A DNA stretch of 64,000 nt, from NCBI RefSeq assembly GCF_015999265.1, contig NZ_JAEAGR010000010.1:78145-142144 (forward strand), written 5' to 3'. The notes under the pieces are model-generated. The model saw nothing but the letters and a program-made list of their open reading frames with translations, searched no databases and was not told where the DNA came from. Below are positions 54,711-64,000 of the stretch, in pieces. The stretch comes from Mobilitalea sibirica. GTDB lineage: Bacteria; Bacillota; Clostridia; Lachnospirales; Lachnospiraceae. Position numbers and translations under genes: made by a program. Each line of letters starts with the position of its first letter. Position 1 is the first letter of the stretch.

Positions 54711-55726
54711 TAGAACCCAGATTAATAAGAAAGCAACGAATTATTTTCGTGACTTTGCTTCTACTAATTATTCTAACAATTGGAATAGGAATGGGACTGG
54801 GGTATTCATCCCTATCCTATGATCGGTTATTGCCTGTTTTATTTGGTAATGGAACCTTTAAAGAAGAGTTTGTTTTATATCAGGTCCGCCTTCCAAGAAT
54901 GATAATTACTCTGCTAGGGGGTATGGCTCTATCATTATCCGGTGCAATATTACAGGGTATTACCAGAAATGATCTGGCAGACCCCGGAATTATAGGTATC
55001 AATTCGGGAGCCGGAGCAGCCATTGCAGCCTTTTATTTATTCCTTCCAATCAATGCTGCTTCCTTTGCTTTTTTACTTCCGGTAGTAGCTTTTTTTGGTG
55101 CGATGCTTACAGCAATTTTCATCTATGTTTTATCTTTTCGAAAGAACCACGGCTTTGAACCCATTCGGTTGGTATTAATTGGAGTCGGGTTTTCCATGGC
55201 ACTGTCAGGACTGATGATTATTATGATTTCATCTGCGGAGCGGATGAAGGTAGATTTTATCGCAAAATGGCTCTCGGGTAACATATGGGGAACGGACTGG
55301 CCTTTTATCCTTAGTATCCTCCCTTGGCTTATTATCTTAATTCCATTCACCATATACAAAGCGAATCGTATTAATATCTTAACATTAGGCGATCCGGTAG
55401 CCATCGGAGTTGGGGTAGCTGTAGGAAAGGAACGTTTCATACTATTACTGACCGCAGTTGCATTAGCGGCTTCCGCCGTATCTGTAACCGGAGGAATAGC
55501 CTTTATCGGATTAATGGCACCCCATATTGCGAAAACACTGATTGGACCCAGAAATCAATTATTCATACCCATTGCCATATTAATCGGTGGATGGCTATTA
55601 TTAATTGCCGATACCATTGGGCGGCAGCTTCTGGATCCACAGGGGATTCCTGCAGGTATCATGGTTGCTTTGATTGGAGCACCGTACTTTTTATATTTAT
55701 TACTTCATAATAATAATAATACTTAA
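54707..55726 (+). CDS. Iron-complex ABC transporter permease (FecCD family), second subunit
   Basis: A 339-residue paralog of the preceding permease, with LPRMIITLLGGMALSLSGAILQGITRNDLADPGIIG and GGIAFIGLMAPHIAKTL. The two would form the heterodimeric membrane channel served by the ATPase encoded at 51664. The start ATGA overlaps the previous stop by 4 bases, showing translational coupling. A terminator follows at 55736. Confidence 0.92.
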   Translation: MIEPRLIRKQRIIFVTLLLLIILTIGIGMGLGYSSLSYDRLLPVLFGNGTFKEEFVLYQVRLPRMIITLLGGMALSLSGAILQGITRNDLADPGIIGINSGAGAAIAAFYLFLPINAASFAFLLPVVAFFGAMLTAIFIYVLSFRKNHGFEPIRLVLIGVGFSMALSGLMIIMISSAERMKVDFIAKWLSGNIWGTDWPFILSILPWLIILIPFTIYKANRINILTLGDPVAIGVGVAVGKERFILLLTAVALAASAVSVTGGIAFIGLMAPHIAKTLIGPRNQLFIPIAILIGGWLLLIADTIGRQLLDPQGIPAGIMVALIGAPYFLYLLLHNNNNT

Positions 55727-55735
55727 AGAAAATCA

Positions 55736-55770
55736 GAAAGACTCTTATCTGCCAAGGAAAGAGTCTTTTT
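55736..55770 (+). terminator. Rho-independent terminator of the iron operon
   Basis: AAAGACTCTT pairs with AAAGAGTCTTT over an 11-base loop, followed by TTTTT. Confidence 0.85.
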
Positions 55771-55878
55771 GCATATCGTAGATATGCGCTTAACTTGTAC
55801 CGCATGATGTGTTAAAGTATAATATGGAAGAAATGAGAAAAGACTAAAGATAATACTAATATGGAAAGGAACATTAAG

Positions 55879-57111
55879 ATGACAGGAGCGCAAACGAATA
55901 AGAGCATTTGTGTATATAATGAAATCGGTAAGCTAAGAACCGTTCTTCTTCATCGGCCCGGACAGGAAGTGGAAAATATTGTTCCGGATTATCTGAGAAG
56001 ACTGTTGTTTGATGAAATTGTATATCTGGAGCAGTCAAAAAGAGAACATGATCAGTTTGCAGATTTACTAAGAGACGAAGGGGTAGAAGTGGTTTACCTG
56101 ACGGATTTAATGGAGGATATATTAGGAGATCAAAAGATTCGAGAGGAATTCCTTAAGGAGTTTATGATAGAGGGAAAGGCAGTCACCAGGGGTCTCCAAG
56201 AAGCTCTAACGGAGTTTTTTGGCGGTTTATCACCAAAGGATATGATTGATAAATGTATTGCCGGCGTTCGTACCAATGAACTAAAGCATATTAAACCGAA
56301 GTCCTTGGGAGATATGGTTAAAAACCCTTACCCATTTTACTTAGATCCTATCCCAAATCTATATTTTCAAAGGGACCCATTTGCATCGATTGGAAGCGGT
56401 ATATCCTTAAATGTAATGTCCAATGAAACAAGAAATAGGGAAACCTTATTCGCAAAATATATCTTTAATTATCATCCGAGATTTCAGGATGCAAAGAGGT
56501 GGTATAATAGGGATAAGACGCATCCAATCGAAGGTGGAGATATACTGGTATTATCAAATAAAGTGGTAGCTATCGGCATCAGTGACCGAACTGATCCGAC
56601 AGCTGTAGAACGAGTGGCTCATCACTTATTATCTTCGGAGGAAGGGTTTGAAACGGTTCTTGCGTTTGATATTCCGAAAAAGAGGGCATATATGCATCTG
56701 GATACTGTTTTTACTATGGTAGATTATGATCAATTTACGATTTATCCGGGAATTGAAGAACCATTGGATGTGTACAGTATAACGAAAGGAAAAGAGAATG
56801 AACTGCATATAAGATATGAATATGAGGATTTAGCCGTAATACTGAAGGAGCATATGAAGTTACCGGCGGTAAACTTAATTCGATGCGGAGGCGGTGATCG
56901 GATTGCTGCAGCCAGGGAGCAATGGACGGACGGAAGCAATACCCTAGCCATTTCACCGGGTAAAGTAATATGTTATAATCGTAATTATATTACCAATGAA
57001 GCATTGAGAAAAAACCGAATTGAGGTATTAGAATTTGACTCCTATGAACTGTCAAGAGGCAGAGGTGGCCCAAGATGTATGAGTATGCCCCTCATAAGAG
57101 ATTTATTATAA
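55879..57111 (+). CDS. arcA: Arginine deiminase
   Basis: Hydrolyses arginine to citrulline and ammonia. About 410 residues, the normal length. Guanidino-modifying-enzyme motifs are present: FQRDPFASIG, EGGDILVLS, HLDTVFTMVD and the catalytic cysteine in GGPRCMSMPL near the end. The start is taken as ATG 55879, because AAAGGA at 55864-55869 sits at 9 bases; ATG 55861 would put that site inside the gene. No ornithine carbamoyltransferase, carbamate kinase or arginine-ornithine antiporter gene is adjacent, so the rest of the pathway must be elsewhere or absent. Confidence 0.95.
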   Translation: MTGAQTNKSICVYNEIGKLRTVLLHRPGQEVENIVPDYLRRLLFDEIVYLEQSKREHDQFADLLRDEGVEVVYLTDLMEDILGDQKIREEFLKEFMIEGKAVTRGLQEALTEFFGGLSPKDMIDKCIAGVRTNELKHIKPKSLGDMVKNPYPFYLDPIPNLYFQRDPFASIGSGISLNVMSNETRNRETLFAKYIFNYHPRFQDAKRWYNRDKTHPIEGGDILVLSNKVVAIGISDRTDPTAVERVAHHLLSSEEGFETVLAFDIPKKRAYMHLDTVFTMVDYDQFTIYPGIEEPLDVYSITKGKENELHIRYEYEDLAVILKEHMKLPAVNLIRCGGGDRIAAAREQWTDGSNTLAISPGKVICYNRNYITNEALRKNRIEVLEFDSYELSRGRGGPRCMSMPLIRDLL

Positions 57112-57349
57112 AATATTTATCGATTAATATGGATAAGAAGATCATGTTATAGTAAAATAGTAAGGTAACAAGCTAACAAGGATACAAGGGTATATCCAAT
57201 ATAATAGGAATATGTTTACCATAGGATTTGAACGAAAAGAAGTATATTCTAATACTGTGAAATAAAAACTTCATAACAGTTTGTATAGATAGAATTGGAA
57301 AGCGACTTACAAAAATGTGAGGTTAATAAACGAAAAAGAGGTGAAGGAT

Positions 57350-60103
57350 ATGAAACAGAATTTAAGAGACAGAGCAATAAAAAACTTTGATTTAAAAGGT
57401 CGTTCGTATGAATTCTACAGCCTTAGAACACTGGAAGAGGAAGGATATGATATTAAGAAGTTACCTTACTCTATTAAGGTATTATTAGAATCCGTATTAA
57501 GGCAATGGGATGGCCATGGAATAACAGAGGAGCATATTAAAAATCTGGCCGGCTGGTACAGGGATGATACCCAAAAACAAGCAGAAGTCCCCTTTAAACC
57601 GGCCCGTGTTATCTTACAGGATTTTACCGGTGTTCCGGCTGTTCTTGACTTGGCAGCTATGAGGGTAGCAATGGCAGAAGCAGCAGACAGCCAAGGCGGT
57701 AATCATACATTAGATCATAAGGAAACTATGATTGATAAGATCAATCCGGAGGTTCCGGTTGACTTAGTAATTGATCATTCAGTACAGGTCGATTACTATG
57801 GAGCATTATCCTCCCTGGTGGAAAATATGAAGCTGGAGTTTCAACGAAATAACGAAAGATATCAATTTCTTAATTGGGCAAAGAAAGCGTTTCGTAATTT
57901 TACCGTAGTTCCTCCAGCAACGGGAATCGTTCACCAGGTTAATCTTGAGTATCTGGCACAGGTTGTTATAACAAAGAATGAAGAAGACCGATCGATCGTA
58001 TACCCGGACTCACTTGTCGGAACAGATTCCCATACTACTATGATTAATGGACTTGGGGTACTAGGCTGGGGTGTCGGTGGAATTGAGGCAGAAGCCGGAA
58101 TGCTTGGCCAGCCGTCTTATTTTCCTGTTCCGGAGGTAATCGGTGTGAAGATGACTGGGGAGCTGCCCCTTGGGGCAACAGCAACGGACCTGGCACTGCG
58201 GGTTACACAGCTATTAAGGCAAAGAGGTGTCGTCGGCAAATTCGTGGAGTATTTTGGCAGCGGTGTATCGAATTTATCTTTAGCAGACAGGGCGACCGTA
58301 GCGAATATGGCACCGGAATATGGGGCAACCTGCGGCTTCTTCCCAGTAGATGAAGAAACCTTAAAGTATCTGATACTTACAGGGCGCTCACCGGAGCATG
58401 TAGATTTGGTTCGTGAGTATTTAATTCAGAATGATATGTTCTATCAAAAAGATTCTCCTGAACCAGTTTATACGGAAGTAATTGAACTGGATTTATCAAC
58501 AGTTGAAACCTCCCTTTCAGGGCCGAAGCGTCCTCAAGACCTAATACCACTGGGACAGATGAAACAGGCCTTTATCGACTCCGTGACTGCGCCCCAAGGA
58601 AATCAGGGACACGGGCTTTCAGAAGAGGAATTTAATAAAGGGGTTAAGGTCACACTGGCTGATGGCAGAGAAAGTCTTATGAAGACCGGTTCTATCGCCA
58701 TTGCCTCCATAACCTCCTGTACCAATACCTCGAATCCATCGGTAATGTTGGGGGCAGGGCTTCTGGCGAAAAAAGCGGTGGAGAAGGGACTTAGAGTACC
58801 GGCTCATGTTAAGACTTCCCTTGCTCCCGGATCCAAGGTGGTATCCGGTTATCTGGAAAGCTCCGGCTTACAGTCTTTTTTAGATGAACTGGGCTTTCAT
58901 ATCGTAGGCTATGGATGTGCTACCTGTATCGGTAATTCCGGCCCTTTGCTTCCGGAGATAACGAAAGCGATTACGGATAATGATCTGCTGGGTGCTTCCG
59001 TACTGTCCGGTAACCGGAATTTTGAAGGTCGGATTCACCCTCTGGTGAAAGCAAATTATCTGGCTTCACCGCCCTTGGTTGTTGCCTATGCTTTGGCCGG
59101 TACGGTTAACATAGATTTAGAGAAGGAGCCCCTTGGTAAGGATACGCAAGGAAATGAGGTATATCTTAAGGATATCTGGCCGAACAAGGAAGAACTTAAC
59201 GAGATTATCAGTAAGCATGTAAAACCGGAATTATTCCAAAAAGAATATGAAAAAGTATATGACAATAATGATATGTGGAATGCCATTATGTCAGATGAAG
59301 ATAAATTATATGCATTTGATGAAACGTCCACTTATATACAAAATCCTCCCTTCTTTGTAGAGTTATCCAAAGAACCGGGTAACATTAAGTCATTATCCGA
59401 ACTACGGGTAATTGCAAAATTCGGGGACTCAATTACAACCGATCATATCTCCCCGGCAGGAGCCATTGGTAAGAATACCCCTGCCGGCAAGTATCTAATG
59501 GAACATGGGGTAAAAAATACGGAGTTTAATACCTATGGCTCCAGAAGGGGTAATCATGAGGTGATGATGCGGGGAACCTTTGCCAACATCCGTATCCGTA
59601 ACCGAATTGCACCGGAGACAGAAGGAGGCTTTACCACCTATTGGCCAACCGGGGAGGTTATGCCGATATATGATGCCTGCATGAAGTATAAGGAAACAGG
59701 TACCGGATTAGTTGTACTGGCCGGCAAGGACTATGGGATGGGCTCTTCCAGAGACTGGGCAGCGAAAGGTCCCAGCTTATTGGGAGTTAAAGTAGTGATA
59801 GCGGAAAGCTTTGAGAGAATTCACAGGTCCAATCTAGTTATGATGGGCGTTCTGCCTTTACAATTCACAGAAGGTCAATCTGCAGAAAGTCTTGGACTAA
59901 CCGGAGATGAAGTGTATGAAGTAAAACTAAAAGATACCGTAAAACCCAGAGATACCATTCAGGTTACTGCTAAGACCTCTGAGGGTAAAAGTATTGTGTT
60001 TGATACAATTGCAAGATTTGATTCAGCAGTAGATGTGGATTATTACCGTCACGGTGGTATTCTTCAGATGGTCTTAAGGCAAAAGCTTGCAATTGAAGAG
60101 TAA
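57350..60103 (+). CDS. acnA: Aconitate hydratase AcnA
   Basis: 4Fe-4S enzyme converting citrate to isocitrate, or acting in glutamate synthesis in an anaerobe with a partial TCA cycle. About 917 residues, the AcnA/IRP1 size. [47 protein letters not shown] (cluster Cys), [13 protein letters not shown] (two further cluster cysteines) and the C-terminal swivel domain with [11 protein letters not shown] are all present. The start ATG 57350 follows GAGGTGAAGG; the frame opening at 57317 lacks a better site. A large hairpin follows at 60158-60310. Confidence 0.95.
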   Translation: MKQNLRDRAIKNFDLKGRSYEFYSLRTLEEEGYDIKKLPYSIKVLLESVLRQWDGHGITEEHIKNLAGWYRDDTQKQAEVPFKPARVILQDFTGVPAVLDLAAMRVAMAEAADSQGGNHTLDHKETMIDKINPEVPVDLVIDHSVQVDYYGALSSLVENMKLEFQRNNERYQFLNWAKKAFRNFTVVPPATGIVHQVNLEYLAQVVITKNEEDRSIVYPDSLVGTDSHTTMINGLGVLGWGVGGIEAEAGMLGQPSYFPVPEVIGVKMTGELPLGATATDLALRVTQLLRQRGVVGKFVEYFGSGVSNLSLADRATVANMAPEYGATCGFFPVDEETLKYLILTGRSPEHVDLVREYLIQNDMFYQKDSPEPVYTEVIELDLSTVETSLSGPKRPQDLIPLGQMKQAFIDSVTAPQGNQGHGLSEEEFNKGVKVTLADGRESLMKTGSIAIASITSCTNTSNPSVMLGAGLLAKKAVEKGLRVPAHVKTSLAPGSKVVSGYLESSGLQSFLDELGFHIVGYGCATCIGNSGPLLPEITKAITDNDLLGASVLSGNRNFEGRIHPLVKANYLASPPLVVAYALAGTVNIDLEKEPLGKDTQGNEVYLKDIWPNKEELNEIISKHVKPELFQKEYEKVYDNNDMWNAIMSDEDKLYAFDETSTYIQNPPFFVELSKEPGNIKSLSELRVIAKFGDSITTDHISPAGAIGKNTPAGKYLMEHGVKNTEFNTYGSRRGNHEVMMRGTFANIRIRNRIAPETEGGFTTYWPTGEVMPIYDACMKYKETGTGLVVLAGKDYGMGSSRDWAAKGPSLLGVKVVIAESFERIHRSNLVMMGVLPLQFTEGQSAESLGLTGDEVYEVKLKDTVKPRDTIQVTAKTSEGKSIVFDTIARFDSAVDVDYYRHGGILQMVLRQKLAIEE

Positions 60104-60820
60104 CATAATTCACTTTCACATGGATGAGTTGTCATACAATAAAAATTTTTGATAAAGAAGGCGGGAGATGGGATCACCTTAATACATTTTGGAGAACCTA
60201 TTTGACGATTTGTATTACCTGATACGAATATGATGTACGTATTAAGAAATCAAATCATCGAATGTGTGTAATTCAACTTAAGTATGGTGACCTTATCTCC
60301 CGCTTTTTTGATTAGATATTTTGTACGAACGACCCATTTGTAAATGAAGTTTATCTTTATTATGGTTGAAATCCAAATCAGTTAATACGACCAACACTAC
60401 ACTGAAACATCTTGAAGAAGCAATTGACTTATAGCTGCAGGTTTTAGTTCAAAGAGTATCTCATAATTTATACCAATGAAGCAAAATAATAGCTTGGCAA
60501 ATAGTTGGAATTAAGATATTCTATAAAAGTAGAATATATATTGAGAATTTAATAATGTGAATTATTTAAATAATATGGATTACATATAGAATTGTGTAGA
60601 TTATGAATGAATGGTTAATCACATAATGAATAATTCATAAAGTATGGTGAATGCAATAATAATTGTATTCCTAATGAATAGTGATTGCATTATATGTGTA
60701 TTTCAGAAGGAATGAGTTAACCTGTAAGAAGTTTAACAGAGAACAAGTCTGTGGTAAGGAACGAAAAATGGTGGAATAAATCGCTATGAATAATATCCGT
60801 ATTAGTGTGAGGGTGGTTAA
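60104..60820. other. Intergenic region with a long palindrome
   Basis: About 700 bases after acnA. The first part holds the palindrome at 60158-60310. The remainder (60311-60820) is very AT-rich with many short TGAAT/ATTAT repeats; I see no gene or convincing promoter in it. Confidence 0.5.
60158..60310. repeat. About 150-bp imperfect palindrome, possible terminator or MITE
   Basis: The outer arms GCGGGAGATGGGATCACC (60161-60178) and GGTGACCTTATCTCCCGC (60286-60303) pair, with a few mismatches or G-T pairs. Inside, TGACGATTTG pairs with CAAATCATCG, and TGATACG with CGTATTA at the tip. TTTTTT follows at once after the right arm, so it can act as the acnA terminator, but at this length it also looks like a mobile palindromic element. 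Confidence 0.65.
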
Positions 60821-62875
60821 ATGAGGAGAAGAAAAAAGGATATTTACATAGGTATGTTGCTGGGTTTTGTATTGTCTATCATTATGATGGGTGCAGGATT
60901 CTATGTGTGGCAACGGATGAATAGAAAAGAAGCGATTGTTTCGAATCCTAATCAGGTCACCGCTCAGAATGATATGGAGAGACTAGCGGCACATTATGAT
61001 GATCAGGAGACAGTTACACAAGACTCGAACTATATTTTGGAGGGCACTTGGAACCGGCAAGGAGATACCGAATTTAATGGTTCAGAACTTACGATTACGT
61101 TACAAGAAGATAACTTATTTGAATTTTCCTTTGACGCCTATAATGGTAGCCATATAGGTATGACAAAAGGGGTTGTCGGGTTGAAGAACGATCAAGCAGT
61201 TTTTCAGGACGATGAGTACGGCTATACAATCGAATTTCATATAATAGAAGATGTGCTTTCAGTGAAGACAACAGATTTTATCGGAGTTATGGGCATCGGT
61301 GTTACGATAGACGGTGATTATAAAAAAAGAGTACAAGAAAAAACAGGGACTGATTTTATACAATTGGGTGTTTTTAGTGACAATTCCCAACTGGAAGCAT
61401 TCAAAGACTTGGTAAAAGAGGACTATGAGCTGTTTCAAAGCGTCTATCAGCTTTGTTATCAAACAGAAGACCTGGATGGCTTCATGGCACAGGTTTTCAC
61501 AGGTGGGGTTCGAGGTTTGTCTGCTGTTATGGAAGGGATCATTATGGTTGGACCGGAACATACCTTTTGGGCAGCGTTGATTGATGGAGATGTAGTAAGA
61601 TATTATACTAACAGTTCCCATAAGGATACCCTGCCGGTAACAATTGATTGGTGGAGAAGGGACTTTGACCACCTGGATGTGGTTTTGGCTCAGACAGAGG
61701 GACGGGTTAGTAGGCTAAATCTGGAGATATTAAAAAGCCAGGGCTTTGAACCGATGAAAGAGCACTCTTTCTTTATAGAATATAAAGAGTTAGGAAGTGT
61801 CGAATTTATCTCAGGAGTTATCACAGAAGAAGGCAAGGATAAACAACAAGAGAGAGATGCTGTTGTTAATAATAAAAAGGCTGAGTATTATCTTGTGGAT
61901 CAGGATGGAAATGTAGTATATAAATTTCCTACAGCAAAGGTGGGAGATTATGTGCGTACCAGAGCTGTCTCTTTTCAAAATCTTGATACTTTGGTTGGTG
62001 AGAATACTTCTGAGAATACTTCTGAGAATGCTGTGAAAACTGATATTGTTGATAATACTGAGAATACTAAAGATACTGAAAATATTGAAAATACTGAAAA
62101 TACTGTCGAGAATACTGTTATTTCGAAAACTTTGAATAATGTGGATGTGAAAGACATCATTATAATTGAAGAATATACGAATAAAGATAAAAAATATGGG
62201 GATATACCGTTTCCGTATTGCCGAATCTATGATTATAATGACTTTGGTTTTACGAATGTAACCAATATATATGAAGATATTAACATAAATAATAAAAATG
62301 AAAATATTCTTATGATTATGGAAAATCTTCAGGCTATACAACAGAATTTAAATCAAAACGAGAATACTGAATTGGTAGATGATCTCCTTAATGTAAAGGA
62401 AGGTCAGAATAATATAGCGGATTTAACAGATCAAGGTATGACCATATTCTCGGATCAGATAGTTACGATTGATACAAAGAAGTGGGGTAAAGTCCGTCTG
62501 ATTCCTGGCCATCATAAGGGAATAGGAATGTATCTGCTTCGCTTATATCTGGTTGATGATACAGGTATGATTTTATATCAGTTGCCGGAACTTGCCACGC
62601 GGGATTGTTATAATGTATCAGATATTATTTATCAGGACATGAATATGGATGGAAGTAAGGATATTCTAATCATAGCGACTTATACCTCCGGTTTTGGCAC
62701 CGATGGGATCACTCCAACTCCTTATAGCAATCTATATTTGCAGACAGAGGACGGATTTGCAAATGTAGAGATCCTTGATAAAGAAGTGAATTATCAGCTG
62801 ATGAAAGAGAAGAAGAGTATCAATTTTGCGAATATAGCTGAAATTTTTCAAAAACTTGAACAGTTCGCAGAGTAA
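60821..62875 (+). CDS. Membrane-anchored protein with two FG-GAP/VCBS-like modules and an ENT-repeat insertion
   Basis: A 684-residue protein of unknown function. It has a basic N-terminus and one membrane helix (IYIGMLLGFVLSIIMMGAGFYVW, about 8-30), so the rest is extracytoplasmic. Residues about 65-170 form a lipocalin-like beta domain (LEGTWNRQGDTEFNGSELTITLQ). The second half holds two related modules: YYLVDQDGNVVYKFPT...VKDIIIIEEYT...PFPYCRIYDYNDFGFTNV and LYLVDDTGMILYQLPE...SKDILIIATYT...PTPYSNLYLQTEDGFANV. The second contains MNMDGSKDI, a calcium-loop-like DxDG sequence. In the first, that loop is replaced by a stretch of ENT repeats (about 62000-62120). The gene ends overlap the minus-strand kinase by 28 bases. 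Confidence 0.6.
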   Translation: MRRRKKDIYIGMLLGFVLSIIMMGAGFYVWQRMNRKEAIVSNPNQVTAQNDMERLAAHYDDQETVTQDSNYILEGTWNRQGDTEFNGSELTITLQEDNLFEFSFDAYNGSHIGMTKGVVGLKNDQAVFQDDEYGYTIEFHIIEDVLSVKTTDFIGVMGIGVTIDGDYKKRVQEKTGTDFIQLGVFSDNSQLEAFKDLVKEDYELFQSVYQLCYQTEDLDGFMAQVFTGGVRGLSAVMEGIIMVGPEHTFWAALIDGDVVRYYTNSSHKDTLPVTIDWWRRDFDHLDVVLAQTEGRVSRLNLEILKSQGFEPMKEHSFFIEYKELGSVEFISGVITEEGKDKQQERDAVVNNKKAEYYLVDQDGNVVYKFPTAKVGDYVRTRAVSFQNLDTLVGENTSENTSENAVKTDIVDNTENTKDTENIENTENTVENTVISKTLNNVDVKDIIIIEEYTNKDKKYGDIPFPYCRIYDYNDFGFTNVTNIYEDININNKNENILMIMENLQAIQQNLNQNENTELVDDLLNVKEGQNNIADLTDQGMTIFSDQIVTIDTKKWGKVRLIPGHHKGIGMYLLRLYLVDDTGMILYQLPELATRDCYNVSDIIYQDMNMDGSKDILIIATYTSGFGTDGITPTPYSNLYLQTEDGFANVEILDKEVNYQLMKEKKSINFANIAEIFQKLEQFAE

Positions 62876-63738
62876 TATTCTAATCTTGCCAGCTCCAAGC
62901 AACCTAGGATGCCCTGCTTATCGTCTAAGGTGGCAGATACTATATAATTGTCAATATCATTAAGTTGCGGGGTTTTGATATATCCGTTCAACAACTTGAG
63001 TACTTGATCACGAATAAGGGGATAGAGCTGTTTTTGCTTCATGACACCACCACCCAGAACAATTTTATGGGGAGAGAAGGTGAGTATTAGATTAACTATA
63101 CCCTGGGCGATATAATATGCTTCGATTTCCCATACTTTTTCATTGGATTGTAATTTATAAGCTTTTGTATGATATCGTTTTTCGATGGAGGGACCGGAAG
63201 CTAAGCCTTCCAGGCAGTTAGGATGGTAGGGACATACCCCTTTAAAAGTATCTTCGGGATGTCTGTTCATAAAGATATGACCTGCCTCCGGATGTAGCAT
63301 TCCATGTAGTAAAGATCCATTTAGATATACACCGACCCCGATTCCGGTTCCAATGGTGATATATACACCGGAGGATAAGTCTTTGATACTTCCCCAGATT
63401 GCCTCACCTAATACGGAAGCATTCACATCGGTATCAAAGCCAATAGGAACTGAAAGGGCACTTTTTAAACTTCCAACAATATTATAATCTGACCAAGCTA
63501 ACTTTGGAGTAGAGGTAATATAACCATAGGTTTTCGACTTGCGATCGAGATCAATCGGTCCAAAGCATCCAACTCCTAATGCATCGATATGTTTCTCTTT
63601 GAAGTAGGAAGTTATTTTAGGGATGGTTTCAGAAGGGGTATTCGTTGGAATAGAAACTTGTTCAAATATCTTACCTTTCTCATCTCCGATTGCCATTACC
63701 ATTTTGGTTCCGCCTGCTTCTAATGCTCCTAATAACAT
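62848..63738 (-). CDS. ROK-family fructokinase
   Basis: Sugar kinase of the ROK family, most similar in motifs to fructokinases of the ScrK/GmuE kind. 296 residues: LLGALEAGGTKMVMAIG (phosphate loop), DTDVNASVLGEAIWG (catalytic base), TIGTGIGVGVYLNG, the zinc-site stretch HPEAGHIFMNRHPED followed by CPYHPNCLEGLASGPS, and GGGVMKQ. Start ATG at 63738 with GGAGGA ahead on the minus strand. It faces the preceding gene tail to tail with a 28-base overlap. Upstream at 63787-63799 is a short perfect palindrome (AGGATATCATCCT on the plus strand is near-symmetric) that may be an operator. Substrate preference for fructose is inference from family. Confidence 0.9.
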   Translation of the reverse strand: MLLGALEAGGTKMVMAIGDEKGKIFEQVSIPTNTPSETIPKITSYFKEKHIDALGVGCFGPIDLDRKSKTYGYITSTPKLAWSDYNIVGSLKSALSVPIGFDTDVNASVLGEAIWGSIKDLSSGVYITIGTGIGVGVYLNGSLLHGMLHPEAGHIFMNRHPEDTFKGVCPYHPNCLEGLASGPSIEKRYHTKAYKLQSNEKVWEIEAYYIAQGIVNLILTFSPHKIVLGGGVMKQKQLYPLIRDQVLKLLNGYIKTPQLNDIDNYIVSATLDDKQGILGCLELARLEYYSANCSSF

Positions 63739-63886
63739 ATTTTATCCTCCATAAATTTATCTCTTAAAACTATATTATCTTATATAGGATATCATCCTGA
63801 TAAGTAAGTTGCATACATCCGTTAAATCCAAAAAAGATACGTCATATTTTCACATATATTATATTATAAAATCGGCTCATTGTCAA

Positions 63887-63926
63887 GTGTTGGGGTGTGA
63901 TTCATTTGAATCATGCCCCAACACTG
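63887..63926. repeat. Inverted repeat near the window edge
   Basis: AGTGTTGGGG (63887-63896) and CCCCAACACT (63917-63926) form a perfect stem, extended by TGATTCA/TGAATCA across the centre. GTTTTAGAGCTAT follows at 63928-63940. It has no T run. It may be the end of a mobile element continuing beyond the window, or a bidirectional structure ahead of the fructokinase gene. Confidence 0.5.
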
Positions 63927-64000
63927 GTTTTAGAGCTATTTTTATGTTTATAGGTTCTATAAGGTGTTTTAGGGTGCACTTAATAAGCCTACCACTATTT

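Noticed and set aside
61811..62341. 176-codon minus-strand frame rich in I, F and S
   Set aside because: It is the complement of the ENT repeat region; the composition follows from the repeat.
63928..64000. CRISPR array
   Set aside because: Only one partial repeat-like 13-mer, no second copy and no spacer periodicity inside the window.

Overview
The window is low-GC DNA from an endospore-forming, Gram-positive anaerobe. It encodes SpoIIGA, sigma-E, sigma-G, a SpoVD-like transpeptidase, a LysM/GH18-type spore protein and a DAP-type MurE. Gene order and FtsZ/SigE/SigG sequence features fit a Lachnospiraceae-type Clostridia (inference from protein recognition; no database was searched).

Region 1 (1-6000) is an accessory patch: a large serine recombinase cut by the window edge, two decayed 3' ends of further recombinases, a truncated and a complete copy of a LysM/GH18-like spore protein, a fragment of a ComEC-type metallo-hydrolase, a REP-associated tyrosine transposase between inverted GC-rich repeats, and two tandem small paralogs of unknown function. 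Region 2 (6400-9300) has an HTH-methyltransferase fusion, a DUF434 protein and a frameshifted PhzF-family gene.

Region 3 (9860-24560) is a housekeeping run in nearly the Bacillus order: murE, priA, def, fmt, a membrane zinc peptidase, rsmB, rlmN, prpC, prkC, rsgA, rpe and thiN. A 120-bp cruciform palindrome sits between rpe and thiN. ychF and lgt follow.

Region 4 (27055-44105) is the division and cell wall cluster: mraZ with three 10-bp-phased MraZ boxes, rsmH, ftsL-like, two class B PBPs, mraY, murD, ftsW, murA, ftsQ and ftsZ, then spoIIGA-sigE-sigG behind a candidate Spo0A box and promoter. murE lies apart from this cluster, and murF, murC, murG and murB are not in the window.

Region 5 (44300-64000) is metabolic and accessory: galK with two low-complexity insertions, a secreted gluzincin-like metalloprotease, a lipoprotein gene whose signal peptide is out of frame at a T10 tract, an alpha/beta hydrolase, a nitroreductase, a four-gene iron-type ABC importer behind a consensus promoter and Fur box, arginine deiminase, aconitase, a secreted protein with two repeat-like modules, and a ROK fructokinase on the minus strand.

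Most of the window is conserved core genome. The least explained items are the palindromic elements at 23738-23857 and 60158-60310, the T10 frameshift lipoprotein, the metalloprotease, and a recurring pattern of simple-repeat DNA encoding hydrophilic in-frame insertions. No tRNA, rRNA or proven CRISPR array was seen.
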